Origin: Plectrocnemia conspersa
Lineage: Eukaryota > Arthropoda > Insecta > Trichoptera > Polycentropodidae
Length of the DNA: 64,000 bases
Assembly: GCA_009617715.1 (NCBI GenBank)
Contig: VTFK01000243.1
Location: 868,001-932,000, forward strand
Reading direction: 5' to 3'
The notes under the pieces are model-generated. The model had not been told where the DNA came from, did no database searches, and was given only the letters and a program-made list of their open reading frames with translations. This document shows positions 34,051-46,470 of the stretch, one piece after another; positions within the stretch are counted from its first letter, which is position 1; each line of letters begins with the position of its first letter. Made by a program: the position numbers and the translations under genes.

Positions 34051-35209
34051 CTTAAGTGGTGATTTTTTTGTTAGAGCACTTCTAAAAATGTGTGTTACAC
34101 GGCTACTGAGACGTGTTTTGGTAATTGATTTCATTTGAGAATATGTTAAAGATTTGTAATTTCATTGTTTTAATCTTCTCTATGACTAAAAGTGACACAG
34201 CACTTGAAGGCGTGGCACTTTCATGGTTAAAAATTGAAAGGAATAGTAAATATTGTATTTTTAAAAGCTGAAAATATAGAGCTTTTATTACCGTTTCTAC
34301 AAATTTTAGAAACAAAAGCTTATTGATTTAATTTAATGGCCTTCTATATAAATGATTAATAATTTAATATAATTGACTTCTATATAAATGGTTAATTTAA
34401 ATATAATTTAGTCAGTTATTTGTAAAGATTGTATAAAACTAGTTTATTAATTTTTATCTTTACCATATAATATAAATACTGATCATTCAATATAATTATT
34501 TTATTTATATTGACTATTAATTATCTATACTGACATATTAATACAAACACTGATTTATATTAAAATATTGATCAACAATTAGAGAAAATATTGATTATAC
34601 ATAAACCTATTTATTATGCTATTTAACAACTGGAAATCTTAGTTTCATTTTGCAGAACTTTTAGAGATTTTTTCATGATTTTTATTCTTTGTAGTGGTAT
34701 TAAATTAAAAAAAAGTTGTTACAATTATAAAAAAAAATCTATTTATTGTTGATTCAAAAAATAATTATTTTGTCCACTCTTTCTAAAATATTTATGTCTG
34801 TAAATAAAATAAAATAAAATCTCATAAGCTAGCCGTAAGTAAATTTCCGTAAATAGACTGAAATGTATATTAGTCTAAAGTCATATTTTTATTATTATTA
34901 TTGGCTTTTAAAAATTGAAAATAATATTTACAATATTATATTTATTCTACCTATGATTTTATTTTTTTTTTATTTTCTCAATTATTGTTTTATTTTATAT
35001 TAAAAAAAAGTAAATTTTTGTAATTCATTTTGCCATTGATGTTTAACTAAATTTACAAAAAAAACATTTAGCAAAAAATCTTTAGTGAGTCATTTTTGTT
35101 AGGCTTGTTTCCATCATTCTCCAATACATGCGTTAGTGAATTAATGTGGTTTTACGCAAAAAATAAATATAAAATACATGGTTTAATGGTTAATTAAGCT
35201 AGAAAAATA
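34051..35209. other. AT-rich sequence with a short tandem duplication
   Basis: A/T-rich. CTTCTATATAAATG(A/G)TTAA occurs twice at 34341 and about 34378. A 70-codon minus-strand frame (34103-34315) is unrecognised. Confidence 0.5.
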
Positions 35210-35690
35210 TTATTTATTAATTAAAAAAATTGTAAATAATTCTTCAACGTGTTTTAAAAAATCAATTTGTTTAAAAAAAGTAATCAAAAAGTGATTTACC
35301 GATGAGTCGCTGGCGTTGAGTCTGTAAACACTTGCTAAAATAACTGTATCGTCAGCATACAAAGATAAACCCGTATTTTTAATCTTGGAATATCGTTTGA
35401 AAGAATACAAGATAAATAGAAATGATCCGAGAAAACTTCCAAGGAACTCCAGCTAGAATTTTACGCGGTATTAGATTTGTATAGTTTATGAATCAAACCA
35501 TCATGTCATTCCGTGTCAAAAGCCTTTTCTATATCTATCATTAAAGGGTGCGTACTTTCTTTTTCATAATAAAATTAGCACATATATTATCCATAATTAA
35601 GTATTAAGTTGATATTCTGTTATGTGATGTTCTGTTATGCAAAAGTCAAACTGTTCATAATGAATTTTATTGCATAGAAATTGTTTCAAA
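35210..35690 (-). mobile_element. Jockey-type LINE reverse transcriptase fragment
   Basis: Minus-strand frames, in order from 35690 down: EQFDFCITEHHITEYQL (QxGFRxxHST-like), LMIDIEKAFDTE*HDGLIHKL (first catalytic Asp), ILAGVP (the GVPQGS region) and GLSLYADDTVILASVYRLN with the YADD box at 35348-35359. The sequence of motifs and the wording 'EKAFDxxWHDGLIxKL' and 'LYADDTxILAS' are typical of Jockey-clade elements of insects. Stops and frameshifts are present, and the thumb region fades after 35210. No poly-A or target duplication identified. Confidence 0.8.
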
Positions 35691-35879
35691 TGCATAAAGA
35701 TATTTTATTTAATGGCGATAATAAGCTGATAAATACAAAATGAAGATTATCTGTTGGTTTCCAAAACGTTTTTTATATTGATATTTTCTTTATCTTAAAC
35801 TATATTTTTTAAAACTCAAACCACACTTAAATATATCTATTTTGTTCTAGTAAAACTTATATTAAAATTCCACATCAAA

Positions 35880-36740
35880 AGCCTCATTTGAGCCAACCCG
35901 TTCTGACACCCAAACACAATTCGCACACTCAGTTTGGCAATAAGTCGACAACAATCGGACAGCGGTCATTATTTGGACCACATCTTAACGGACCTCCGGA
36001 CCATTTAATTAAACCCTCATATCTCTCTCCCCATCATCGCGGTGCGGCTTTGTTTTATTTCGACGTGTCATTCCGCATTCAATTACTTTTTTGGTGGTGA
36101 TTGTGAGGACACAATGGCGGCAAATCCATTTTAAAAAATATCTCCCTCATGCTTCCATTGCGAGGTCAGGTGTGTTAATTTAAACAGCAACCGTGGACCC
36201 CCTGCGGCGCTGGTGATTGCTACCGGCGGCTCCCGAACCGCCGTTTCGACACCTCTGATCGCCGGACAATGTGTACCAAATTAAAATGCAAGATATGAGA
36301 AATATATTAATAAAAAAAACTTTCAAATTAGTGAATGAACAATTACAAATATCGATTTACAAAATATAATCTAAAGGGTTTTCTGTATGAATCTGAACTC
36401 ATCGTCTGTTGGGGAAAAATTATTATTTATAGCATTGATTTATTGCAATGCTTATTATTATATTTAAATTATTTTAAAATATGGTCTTATTGTATACATA
36501 TATATTATATATATAAAAACTTTGAAACTCATTTTTAAGAAACACCAATAAGAAGCTAAATAAAGGCATGCCCGTTGGTAGCTTCGGTGTTAATTACGCT
36601 TAATTGAATTTTGAATTAGGACGATGACAATTGTTATTTTCTTTGGGATTCCACCGCCATGATGAGGCAACAAACATTTTCTTGTTGGACACGCGTACGA
36701 ATCGAGCTGGTGGGTCGCTGCTTCTCAAACCGACAAGAAC
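35880..36740. promoter_or_regulatory. Candidate enhancer islands (two blocks)
   Basis: Block 35880-36280 contains ACAATGG at 36111-36117 in GACACAATGGCGGC, GGACAATGTG near 36263 and CCGGCGG words. After an AT-rich gap (36281-36559), block 36560-36740 has GGCATGCCCGTTGG and GGTGGGTCGCTGC. ACAATGGCGGC also fits the YY1/PHO core ATGGC. No gene recognised. Confidence 0.3.
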
Positions 36741-37289
36741 TGCAATAAAAAAAATTTGGCATTTAATATCCTAATCTATTGTAATTTTTATACACAATGA
36801 TTAATTTTTAGGCACAATTTTATGTACAATATTGATGCAAATTAAAAAATATCCCGAACATTTAAGTGATTCAGTTTATAATTAAAGTCATATCTCGTTT
36901 CTAATGAAAAAAACTTATGCTTTTCTATGTCTGTAAAAATATAATTGTTATACTAAAATCTTGATTTTTTCTGAATTATAAATATATTTTGTATGACAAA
37001 AATAGTGGATAAACAATAAACTATTATTTTCGTTATATACAGTATTGATAGATTCAAAGAATTTTAGTTAAAAAAATAGTAGTTTATTTGTAAGATAATA
37101 TATTTTGCACGCTAAGTAGGTAATTGTATTTTTAATACGTTATACATATAAAGAAAATGGAAATAGTATTTACCAATTTACACATTATTATGTAGTTTTA
37201 TTTACTAGTGTGTTTTTTTATATATGTTTATTGTTTTATCGCATCTATCTTCAAAAGTAGTATGTATATATATGAGCATCTAATCAATT
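36741..37289. other. AT-rich sequence, no gene seen
   Basis: A/T-rich DNA, with a POU-like ATGCAAAT near 36835. Nothing else recognised. Confidence 0.55.
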
Positions 37290-37800
37290 CGTCGCACGGT
37301 CACCTTTATGATATCAAAAATATCAATCTACATAATGTACGAAATTCGCGAACCACACCTTGACCGACGCTGCGGTAGATGCAGCAACAAAAGATCTTAG
37401 ATTAGTTTCCTAAAGAGAGAACTCCCGCTGGCTTTGATAAAAAGTGTATCACGATAGAAAAACGATTGTGTGATACGCGAGCCGAGATACCACCATTGGA
37501 CTCGAATTTAATGGCGGTTGTTGGTGTGCGTTTTGTTTTCTGGTCTTTTTTAGCCTACAATGGCTACCGGAGGGCCGAAAGTTGTGTGGCCGTCATGGGC
37601 CATTTGTCCACTGAGAGCTTTCAATGGCCACAACGACTAAAATGGAAATGATTCGATTCGTAAATACCACGAATCGGCTCGATCAGACCTATTCTTGTAG
37701 GCTTTTGAGAACTTTTTGATTTTTGTTTATTGGATTTCGACTCTTTGATATTGTCCCGAGATTTTTTAGTGTCGTTAAGTGACACGTGTAGAATTAGAAA
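37290..37800. promoter_or_regulatory. Candidate enhancer island
   Basis: ACAATGG at 37557-37563 in CCTACAATGGCTACCGG, plus TTTCAATGGCCACAACG near 37620. A 61-codon frame at 37466-37651 is open but starts in a non-conserved context and has no domain. Regulatory role inferred. Confidence 0.3.
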
Positions 37801-38244
37801 AAAATACAATTAATTTGAAACCAAAAATACTTACATCTACGGAATATTAAAATAATGTCTATACGTCTATCTATTATAAATAGGGCTGATATTTTTACAA
37901 ATGTTGCATATTGATAAACTTTACAAATTCCTTTTATAGAGCAAATACTTTTTTGTTTTCTTCGTAGAAAAAAATACCGTTTGACTTTATTTATGGTATG
38001 AGGAACTTTGTTTGAAAAGCCCTTATTTCGCCTATTTTTCATACTAAAAAATCTAATGAGATAGTTCTGGAAAATGTCATTTTATAGTCTTATTTGTAAA
38101 TTCAGAAAAGACTAGAGCTACACAGAACCCAGCTTTGAATTATAAATAGAAATATTGCTACGATTCATGTAAAAAAGTGTTCTATGTAATAAAAAGTCTT
38201 ATCGTCTCCCATTTCACTATTTGATAAGATAAAAATAAATATTC
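37801..38244. other. AT-rich sequence, no gene seen
   Basis: A/T-rich DNA upstream of the LINE tail; the 82-codon minus-strand frame at 37794-38042 is K/I/F-rich and unrecognised. Confidence 0.45.
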
Positions 38245-38790
38245 AGCTATATTTATTTATTATTTATTTATTTTATTAATTTATTTAGCTTAATAGCTAA
38301 TCTTTACATCTAACAAATTTAGTAAAGATATATAAAAATATATAAAAAATACATAACAGAAAGAAAAATAAAAATATACAATAATAAAGTCTTAATATTA
38401 TAATTTATTTCTATATGTACGAAGGTGTTTTTTTATTCCATTTATGAAACCCGTTATATTTTTGCTGTTTCGGATTTCTCTTGGAAGACTATTATATAAA
38501 TCAAAACCTCCGTACATAATTCCCCTAGCCGTACTCGTTTTCTTATACTTAATTATCTTTAAAGTTTCTCTATTTCTAGTATTATATTTATGTACATCTT
38601 TATTTCTTATTAAATACTTATTAAAATATTCAGGTAACATATTATTTTCTAACTTATATATAAATACTAAAACATTCATACTCTATATTTCTTGAACATT
38701 CAACCATTCTAATCTATCAATCATACTTTTACAATTAGTTAATCTATTTTTATATAAGATTACTCTCATTATAATGAGATTTTTTTTAAT
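38245..38790 (-). mobile_element. LINE 3' end: reverse transcriptase C-terminus, short 3' UTR and TAAA-type tail
   Basis: Minus strand from 38790: ILYKNRLTNCKSMIDRLEWL, then after one frame break an intact 93-codon frame (38679-38398) with NVLVFIYKLENNMLPEYF, YNTRNRETLKI, GGFDLYNSLPREIRNSKNI and FINGIKKHLRTY. This is the conserved tail after the reverse-transcriptase domain in many animal LINEs: 'QxRxxxxxLxFIYKxxxxxxPxYL', 'YxTRxxxxL', 'GxxLYNxLPxEIR', 'FKxxLKxxL'. After about 110 bp of 3' UTR the minus strand ends in a TAAATAAATAATAAAT-type run (38250-38285), the usual LINE tail. The copy is 5'-truncated. The intact C-terminal frame suggests it is younger than the other LINE pieces. Confidence 0.85.
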
Positions 38791-41329
38791 AAACTTTTAT
38801 TTGTAAAAATGGAAACTTTTTGTTTTCTTATTCCAAATTGTTTTGATAAATAAAGGTTGTAAATTATATTTTAGATTTTTATTTATAGCATCATTATATA
38901 TTTTTTTTATATTATTGTTTTATTTTTGAGATGAATTGTATTTTTTCTTGTCTAATTAAATATTAGATAATATCATAAAAAAACGTGAAAGAAAAATTAA
39001 TTCCCGACAGTTAACTATTTTTCATAAACGTTTATTTCAGTACAATAATTAATTTTACTGGTTTATATTCATTTTCATGTTTACAGTTATAATATTAGCT
39101 ACAATATAATGGAAAATTAAATTAAAAATAGCATGTTTGTATTTTAAACTAAACAACATTATATAATTTAGGTGAAGGAAAAAATAACGAATTAAGTACT
39201 AATTTAAGTATATTTAATTGAAATGTGTTTTTCAACCACAAAATAAATATGTACTCTGGTAGTATTAAACTATAGTTGCAAAAACAAAGTATAAGTTTTT
39301 GTTTAAATTTTAACATACACTGCTATTATTTTCAATTTAAAACCTATGTGTAAATATTTAACTTATAAATAACTATTTTCCTGCTAAAAATACAGAGAAA
39401 AAGTTTTTTTTTAATTTTAACATACCCTGCTATTATTTGCAATATAAAACCTATGCCGCGCAAAATTTGTAAATATTTAACTTATAAATAACTATTATCC
39501 TGAGAAAAAATGCTGATACTAAATTGAGCACGCAGCCCAAAAATTTAAGATTTTAACTCATAAAACTGATCTTTTCCTAGAAGTGAAAAAGCTCTTCGGA
39601 ATGCCGATTCAGTATCATATTTAGAAACTGAACGCCATTCTGATTAAAATTAAAAGTGCTGATTTTTTAATAAATATTACGTCCTTGTAAATTTCTACAA
39701 TTGTTTAAAATAAAATGGACAATTTCTGCTTTAATATTACAACCTCAAAGTCAATATATGCTTTTGCATGAAATAATCGAATGAAACGATCGAAACAGTC
39801 CATCATTTATTATTATTTATTACTTTTCTTAAAACATATATTAAGCATGTATGTGTTTAATTTTTGTGAAGTTAATTAATATTTTTGTTGGATGTTCGAT
39901 CGATTGTTTTCAATTTGACTCTGTTATATAAAAAAAAACGATGAAGCATAGTTATTTTCTTTTAAATAAACTAAACTTTTACTAATTTGTCGAAGTGTTT
40001 TTCCTAATATTTAATATTTATCTAACATTTTATTAATTTACTAATAGATTTATCTTTTTTTTATATTTTATTGGTCGTGCAGTTAGAATATTTTAATACA
40101 ATTCGTTAATTAAAATTATTATTACGCAAAAGTTACCCACGATTTTTCAATCTTTTCTAAATTCAATATCTAATAGTTGACTTCTATACTGTAGTTGAAT
40201 TTATGGTATTGAACTGTAATCATTCGCAAAATTAGCAATTTACGAATTTAAGCGTTGCTCCAATATTTTACTATTACTTTTTCTATTACTTTAACATTTT
40301 ATATAATAAACAGATATTATTTATTGCTATTTCTATAGGGTATATAACAATATATTTTTCTGATTAAATTTAATATAATAATGAATGAAATAATTTAAAA
40401 AAAATAATGTGCGAAATATTATTTCACAGATCGACTAATCATATTTATTGAATAGATCAACTAATAAAGTAATCACTTTGTGAACTTCTAATGCGTAAAT
40501 CGCTAGCCCTCTTCGAGAGATAAAAAACATTAGATTAAGGTTGCCCTTCAGCAGATTTTTTAATGTTTTGTTATGTCATTAATTTCATTAGACAGGAAAT
40601 TTTTAGTCTAAGTTCATTTATATTACTTTTTAATTTTTATAAAACATAATTCTTTTTATATATAAGAGAATTTTTGTAAAATGGAATAAATAATTTTGCT
40701 CGAATTTCATACGAGATCTATTTTTTTCAACATATTGAATTACCAAGATAAGGCTCTAAATATTGCGAGGCCTGGGGGGAGCTAACCTTACCCCTCCCAT
40801 TTTAATAGACCCTGCTTATATGTGCATCTATCAATTATACCTTGATTTTAATCGTACTTAGAGACTGAGGAACAGAATTTCGAATATAAGATTTATTAAT
40901 TATAAATCTTCCTTTGCAACACGACAGTCGTTAGTCCAATGTGTTTCAACCAGAAAACACAATAAAAAACTACTAAGTAAGTAGTAAGCCACCAGACTGA
41001 AATCAAAGTGTAAATTAGTGCCATATATTTAAATAATTTAAATGTTTTATTACAGCTTACAATCAATATATGTCACGATGTATAATATAACTTTGCTCGA
41101 TTCTATTTTAATTATTCTTCACAATATTTATCCACGAAGTTAAGAAAATCTATAAAACTTTATGTGTGATTATATAATATAATATTAATAATCACCAATT
41201 CCGATATCACACGATATAAATTGAAAAATACTATGGTCCATATATATATGAACTCAATTTATTCAGATATTATTTACTGGCGGTTTTATAGCGCTGGTTA
41301 TATATTATCGGGTTAGTCATTGACATTAA
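38791..41329. other. Long AT-rich stretch
   Basis: About 2.5 kb of A/T-rich DNA. It contains the 107-bp tandem duplication listed separately and a small GC patch at 40770-40800 (GGCCTGGGGGGAGCTAACC, then ACCCCTCCC). No coding or transposon motif recognised. Confidence 0.5.
39306..39510. repeat. Two-copy tandem duplication, period about 107 bp
   Basis: AATTTTAACATACACTGC near 39306 recurs as AATTTTAACATACCCTGC near 39413. Both are followed by TATTATTT(T/G)CAAT, AAAACCTATG and AAATATTTAACTTATAAATA. The copies differ by small substitutions and an 11-bp insertion (CCGCGCAAAAT). Confidence 0.75.
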
Positions 41330-41968
41330 GGGCCCATACGCACTGTCGGCTAGCCGCCGGCGACTAGCCGCCCGGCGACTGTACTTTATATGGTTTTAAA
41401 TGGGTGCATACGCACGCAGGCGCCGAGTCGCCGGAGCGTCAGGCGCGATCCTGTGCAGAGGTGATGCACAGGCGACTTGCCTGTCGCGGCAACCTATAAA
41501 AGCATGGGTTTAGATGAGTGCATTCGCACGAGGAGCGACTTTCGAGGCAACTTATACATCATTCACACAAAATGGTTTCCACACAGAAAAGCTCATCGTA
41601 GAAATTGAATCCCGAATTGTTTACAATAATTTTATATGAATATTGATAACGAAAAAAAAAATATTGTGAAATAATATGTATAATTATTTTATATTATTTC
41701 TTGCTTCTCGGTTTAAATTAATTTTATTAACATAATACAGATACATTTATAATTGCATTTGGGAAACAAAAGCGTTTCATACGGGTAAATTGAATATTAT
41801 ATTGAAATTAAAAATATTTTTTTTCTCTTTAAAATTAATATTGCAATTTCTTCATGAATGTACTACCCGACCTCGAGTCGCTCGGCTTAGCCGCCTAGCC
41901 TAGCTACCTGCGTTTTTGGGCCGGCGGCCGCTAGTCGCTGGCGGCTAGCCGACAGTGCGTATAGGCTC
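41330..41968. mobile_element. PIF/Harbinger non-autonomous element, 639 bp, TAA target duplication
   Basis: The left end GGGCCCATACGCACTGTCGG and the right end, read inward, GAGCCTATACGCACTGTCGG match and continue into GCTAGCCGCC. Both ends are flanked by TAA (41327-41329 and 41969-41971), the TWA target typical of PIF/Harbinger. Related subterminal words recur inside: GGTGCATACGCACG near 41402 and GAGTGCATTCGCACGAGG near 41516. One internal frame near 41572-41635 reads FHTEKLIVEIESRIVYNNF, which resembles the start of a MADF/Myb-like domain. Harbinger elements often encode such an accessory DNA-binding protein, so this could be its remnant. The GC-rich ends stand out in the AT-rich surroundings. 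No transposase is encoded. Confidence 0.85.
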
Positions 41969-42199
41969 TAAAGATTATTGCAAGTCTATATATGTTCTAT
42001 TTTACTGCTAAAATTAATACTAAAAAACGAATATTTTATTAAGTTTTTTTATTAAGCCTTTTTTAATCAAAAATGAAATTAGGGTAATAAAAAAAAATTA
42101 GGGACATAAAAGGTATTTTTCATGTAAGTACAATTTTTCGATTATTAATGATGTTATTTTTATCCACAATACATAATATATTTTTTAATCATAAATATC

Positions 42200-42790
42200 T
42201 AACGCGTATACACGCTCATTAGTTCGACAGCCGTTAATTTACGACACTATCGTGCGCCGATTCATTTGTCAATTCATTAAATCACTATTGATCGGAATTG
42301 TCTATGAATAGACGGTCAAAGGAGTGTAAGGCGTAAAAAAGAAGTTATGACAAGCGCTCGGGCAACTACCAGTTTTTTTCGGCCATTGTATCACTACTCC
42401 CGTGTCGGCCGGGGAGCGGATTTGTTTGTTTGAATGGACTTTTTTCATCGCACACACATTCACACAAACGAATTTTTGCTAAGTAACGATTGTCATTAAG
42501 AGAGGCGGCGCGGTGGTGAAAAAAAGCTATATAGCTTTAATAGAGACCGATCGCATAATGGGAGGGAATGTTGGACGTGAAATCGATACACACAAAACGT
42601 TGGCTGCATGTTTTCTATGGGAAAACATTAATTAACCATTGATCTAATTTATTCTGCCAAATGAAATTTGCCGACACAATGGCCGCTTGTATTTTTCACG
42701 TTAATAGGCATCGCCGCGCGAATCGCCACAATGGTCCACGTACGCCGTTTATGTCGCGCTGAATTGATTTCGAATTGTGTGACTTAAAAT
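42200..42790. promoter_or_regulatory. Candidate enhancer island with three SOX cores
   Basis: CCATTGT at 42383-42389 and ACAATGG at 42676-42682 and 42728-42734, plus AACCATTGATC near 42635 and the 14-mer CGTTTATGTCGCGC at 42746-42759 shared with the island at 7202. GTTAATTTACG and CATTAAATCAC homeodomain-like words are also present. No long open frame. One of the strongest enhancer candidates by motif content. Confidence 0.45.
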
Positions 42791-44779
42791 ATAATCATCG
42801 ATACAGAGTGTCCAATAAATTTGTTTAAGGCTCTATAAAGTTACCTCATGACATTTTGTGTTGGGATGCAATTTTATTTAAATAAAATGTCAGGAGTTAA
42901 TTACCTAGTTGTCGAGATTTTTTTCTTTATAAACTGATATTTACTCAAGAGTATACAAAATACAGAAAAAATGCAACACAGTGTATTTCTTAGATATTTT
43001 ATTCATATTGTCTTCATTGGTTTTGATAACCTTTTAATATATTTTTATTTCGTAGCAATCTCTATTGCTTTATCTTATATTTTTATGTATTTTTAAATTA
43101 TCTGTGGCTATTTTTAAATACTTTTAAATTACTTAAACGATTAATACTCTTTGTTTTCAATAGTTATGTTGTTATTATAACTAAAACTCAAAATTTTATA
43201 ATCAGCAGTAGAATCTATCGTATATATTTACTTGTTAAATAGTATTTAATTTAATTATTTATGATGTATTTGAGTAAGTTTAGACAAGCAGTGAAAAAAT
43301 AAAATGTGTAAAAATTACATTTTTGTGGAAGACTCTTGCTTCAAGTAATGCCTCTATATTTTCAGTGTAGTTGAAATTTTCTTAGCCGTCTATTAGAATC
43401 AAATTTTCACTTCAGTAGTGCTTTAAGTAATTGGTTATATTCCGTTCTCAATTTCACTTGAACCTCTAAGCTTTGGGACATGATAATAGAGAGATAAATC
43501 TACACATTAATTAATTATGTTTCCTAATCTGTGTTGTTAAAAGAGTTTCTTAACTGCTTATACCTCTTTGATAATAATAAAACTTGCATTCATAGGCAAC
43601 TATCATTCTAATTAGTCTTATATAGTAATAATTTTGATTGCAGCATATATTTGCATAAATAATATTATCCATTCTATATCATAAATAACTATCCACGAAT
43701 TCGTACAAAGCTTTTACAATATTTTGAAATCTAGCTACTATTGCCGCGTGTAAAACCACAGCCTTATGTCATTCTAGTGTCAAATACCTTCAATGACACA
43801 ATGTCTGATTTTTTTATATATTATATAAAACTAGTTTTATTTCCCTGAATAGATTCATACTCATTATTTTTTCATTATAATTCATTTTATTTTTCCTGTT
43901 ATTACAAATTTAATTTATTATTTCACTATATACAATATTTTTAGACTTATCTTCACGTTTTGCAGTAGCACATAATCAGTCGTCAGCACTAATCAGCTCA
44001 ATTTTCAACCTTCAAATTTAAAGCTTAAATTTAAAATAGCACACCTGACTTAAATTGGCAACCAGAATGACATGAAAATGTCACGTTGCTACTGTTCAAT
44101 ATTTGGGAAGAGTTCTTGTTGCAGACAGACAAATAAAACCAGTCTGTAAAATAATATAAAAGGACTGTAGTCTGATATTCATAAATACGTGTTTGTAACA
44201 GGATTGTTTTAAATGTTAAATTAATCATTTTGGATGAAAGTATTTCAGTTTACAATTTAAATAAAACCAAATTAGATTAACCAAATAAAAATGGGCTCAT
44301 TTTATTTATATTTTTTTTATAATATAATATTAAACTTCACTCATACAAAAATTTTGCCTCGCATTATTAAAGTTAATAACAAAATTACGACTATTTATTT
44401 TTACATATATTTTTGTATGTATAATACATATATATTTGTGACACATTATTTTCAATTTTTCAGTATAACCTTTATGATTATTCATATAACTTTTTGCTGC
44501 ATCCTTTAATAAAATTAAAATATAAGTGATGGATTTAAATATTTATCAAAAAATGAATTATCAATAACGCTGCCAAAACATATTTTTTTAGAAATTATAA
44601 TGAAAATATTTTGATTTATCCATTTAAAAGTCACAAATTAATAAATATTACTTTTAATTTGGCAAGTAGTAATATATATATTTTTTTCTAACGAAAATAT
44701 TATTTTGCTAAAAAGTAAACTTCAGCACTAATACCTAATTTAAAAATTCACAAACAAAATCAGTCCCCCAAATGTATTA
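42791..44779. other. Long AT-rich stretch
   Basis: About 2 kb of A/T-rich DNA. The minus strand at about 43470-43350 reads SLEVQVKLRTEYNQLLKALL in a more coding-like way but is not recognised. Nothing else noted. Confidence 0.45.
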
Positions 44780-45070
44780 TGTTTCACCTTTCCTTAATCC
44801 CATTGCGCTAATGCACGAGATTCGTTTCGCCAAGGTGGCCAATGTGAAAAGAATTTAAAAAAAACTTTACGCTAGCCACTCAAGTCCAAAGTGAGTGTTT
44901 CACCCCCATAGTGCAAAGTGTCGGCCCTTTGATTTCGCAAAGGGCCTCGGGCCACGCAGGACCTTTCATACGCGCAAGAGGGAAAACTCGCGTCCTTTAA
45001 ACTTTAAGTTTTCCCTTTTGTGCAACGGCACCAGCAATTAATTAATGCTAGCCTCTTTCACCATAGTAAA
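44780..45070. promoter_or_regulatory. Island with two adjacent perfect inverted repeats
   Basis: GGCCCTTTG-ATTTCG-CAAAGGGCC (44923-44946) contains a TCF/LEF-like CCTTTGAT core. AGGGAAAACT (44979-44988) pairs with AGTTTTCCCT (45007-45016) around an 18-nt loop. The island also has AGTCCAAAGTG and GTGCAAAGTG words. It could be a dimeric transcription-factor site cluster or a structured transcript. Confidence 0.35.
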
Positions 45071-45829
45071 GTCGAGTTTGTAGCTCAACGAATATTTTTA
45101 ATAAATAATTAATATTTAATAAATTAAAAAAAAAGCATTAAAACCTACAAGCAGTTATAAATTATTCCATTACTGTACCAATTACAACAGCAATTGATAT
45201 ATTAATGTGAGCAGTCAATATAATTTATTTAAAATCCGTGACCAAAGAAGTCATACCCCAAAAAAGGATCGCATAAAAGCAACGGGCAAAACAAATTAAA
45301 ACATCAATGACACTTACTTTGAGTCGGCAATTTGTGAGTTTTCATTAACCGACGACGGTTCAGTGAAACATGTTACTTTGCTTTTTGATACAGCTAGCGT
45401 CTTCAAAGGTCTTTTTGACATTTTACCAACATACATGCATGCTTGTGTATAAATAAATTTTGCACTTAATTTTTACGGACGACCGTTAGTCGCCTTTCAG
45501 AGTAATCCAGCATCCCTTTTGAAAAATTCTATACGGTCACGTTTAATTTAACGAAAGCTGACGTGTTTAATTTGAACCCTAGTTTATAAAGTCTGAATTT
45601 GATAAATTAAAATGTTAAACACATGACGCAGTATATTAATATCAATGAGTCTATATACTAATGTACATATATACATATGTTAATACATATTATACACAAA
45701 GGTTTCTTGCTGTACTAAAGAAATCTTAGAATATATAGCTTGAATGCATTAAAGCTTCCTAAAGAAAAAAATAAGTGGTTTTCTGGTGGTCACTAGATTT
45801 ATTTATGGAAAGTATGTTTTATTTGCAAG
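45071..45829. other. Mixed sequence, no gene seen
   Basis: AT-rich with a moderately complex block at 45240-45600 (CGACGACGGTTCAG, GGACGACCGTTAGTCGCC). No gene or known motif cluster recognised. Confidence 0.4.
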
Positions 45830-46470
45830 TTGTCTTTTATCATTAAATCTCACGTAGTTAAATCGCCTATCACTAATTCATCAAGACAACTATTATATAT
45901 TTTTTTTATTCTTTTAGTGGATCTCTTTGTAATTAATTCATTAGACAATTTTCTGGAATGTTTATCTAGTTACTCCTTGTATTTTCGTTTTGCATTTTCC
46001 ACTTATTTCTTGCACCATTTCTTTAGGACATACCGCGGAGTATTCAATATTACTTTAAAAAAATTAGAATCTCTAAATGTTGGATTTGCTTGTTGATCTT
46101 CAGAGTTGAATACCGTACATCTAAATTGGCTTAAGGGTGAATTTCTATTCGAGCAGTTTATTCTCCTCTATCAGGTGGTAGGCTTTGCACATTAGCCAGT
46201 ATTATTTTCTCAGACAGAGTCCAATTGTTTTCTTTTACTTCAAAAATGGGTTTTATAGGTAAGCCTACTGTCGAGGTGCAACCCCAGACACTTTTCAATA
46301 TATGATTGTGGATATATTGCGTTGTTTAATCTGATGGGAGGACGTTTTCTTTTTTATGGTAAATGTAACATGGACAGAATTTAGCTTATTTACCTTTAAA
46401 TATTCTGCAAATAATCAGCCATTTTTGTATTTTTTTGAGGTTTTATTGAACATAAATAGATCTTGTATTC
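45830..46470 (-). mobile_element. Jockey-clade LINE fragment, C-terminal part of ORF2
   Basis: Minus-strand frames from 46460 down read NKLNSVHVTFTIKKKTSSHQ, then GVAPRQ (LGLHLDxR-like), KKTIGLCLRK, YWLMCKAYHL, EENKLLE, VILNTPRYVLKKWCK, ENAKRKYKE and LDKHSRKLSNELI. This reproduces in order the thumb and C-terminal blocks of Jockey elements: SxHVTFTxR, YLGxxLDxxLxW, LxxKLRxxYWL, ENKLLxYKxxLKP, RxIxNAPWYV, EExxRxxxxYxxRLxxHxN. Many stops are present. A plus-strand open frame at 45830-46096 is its shadow. Confidence 0.75.
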
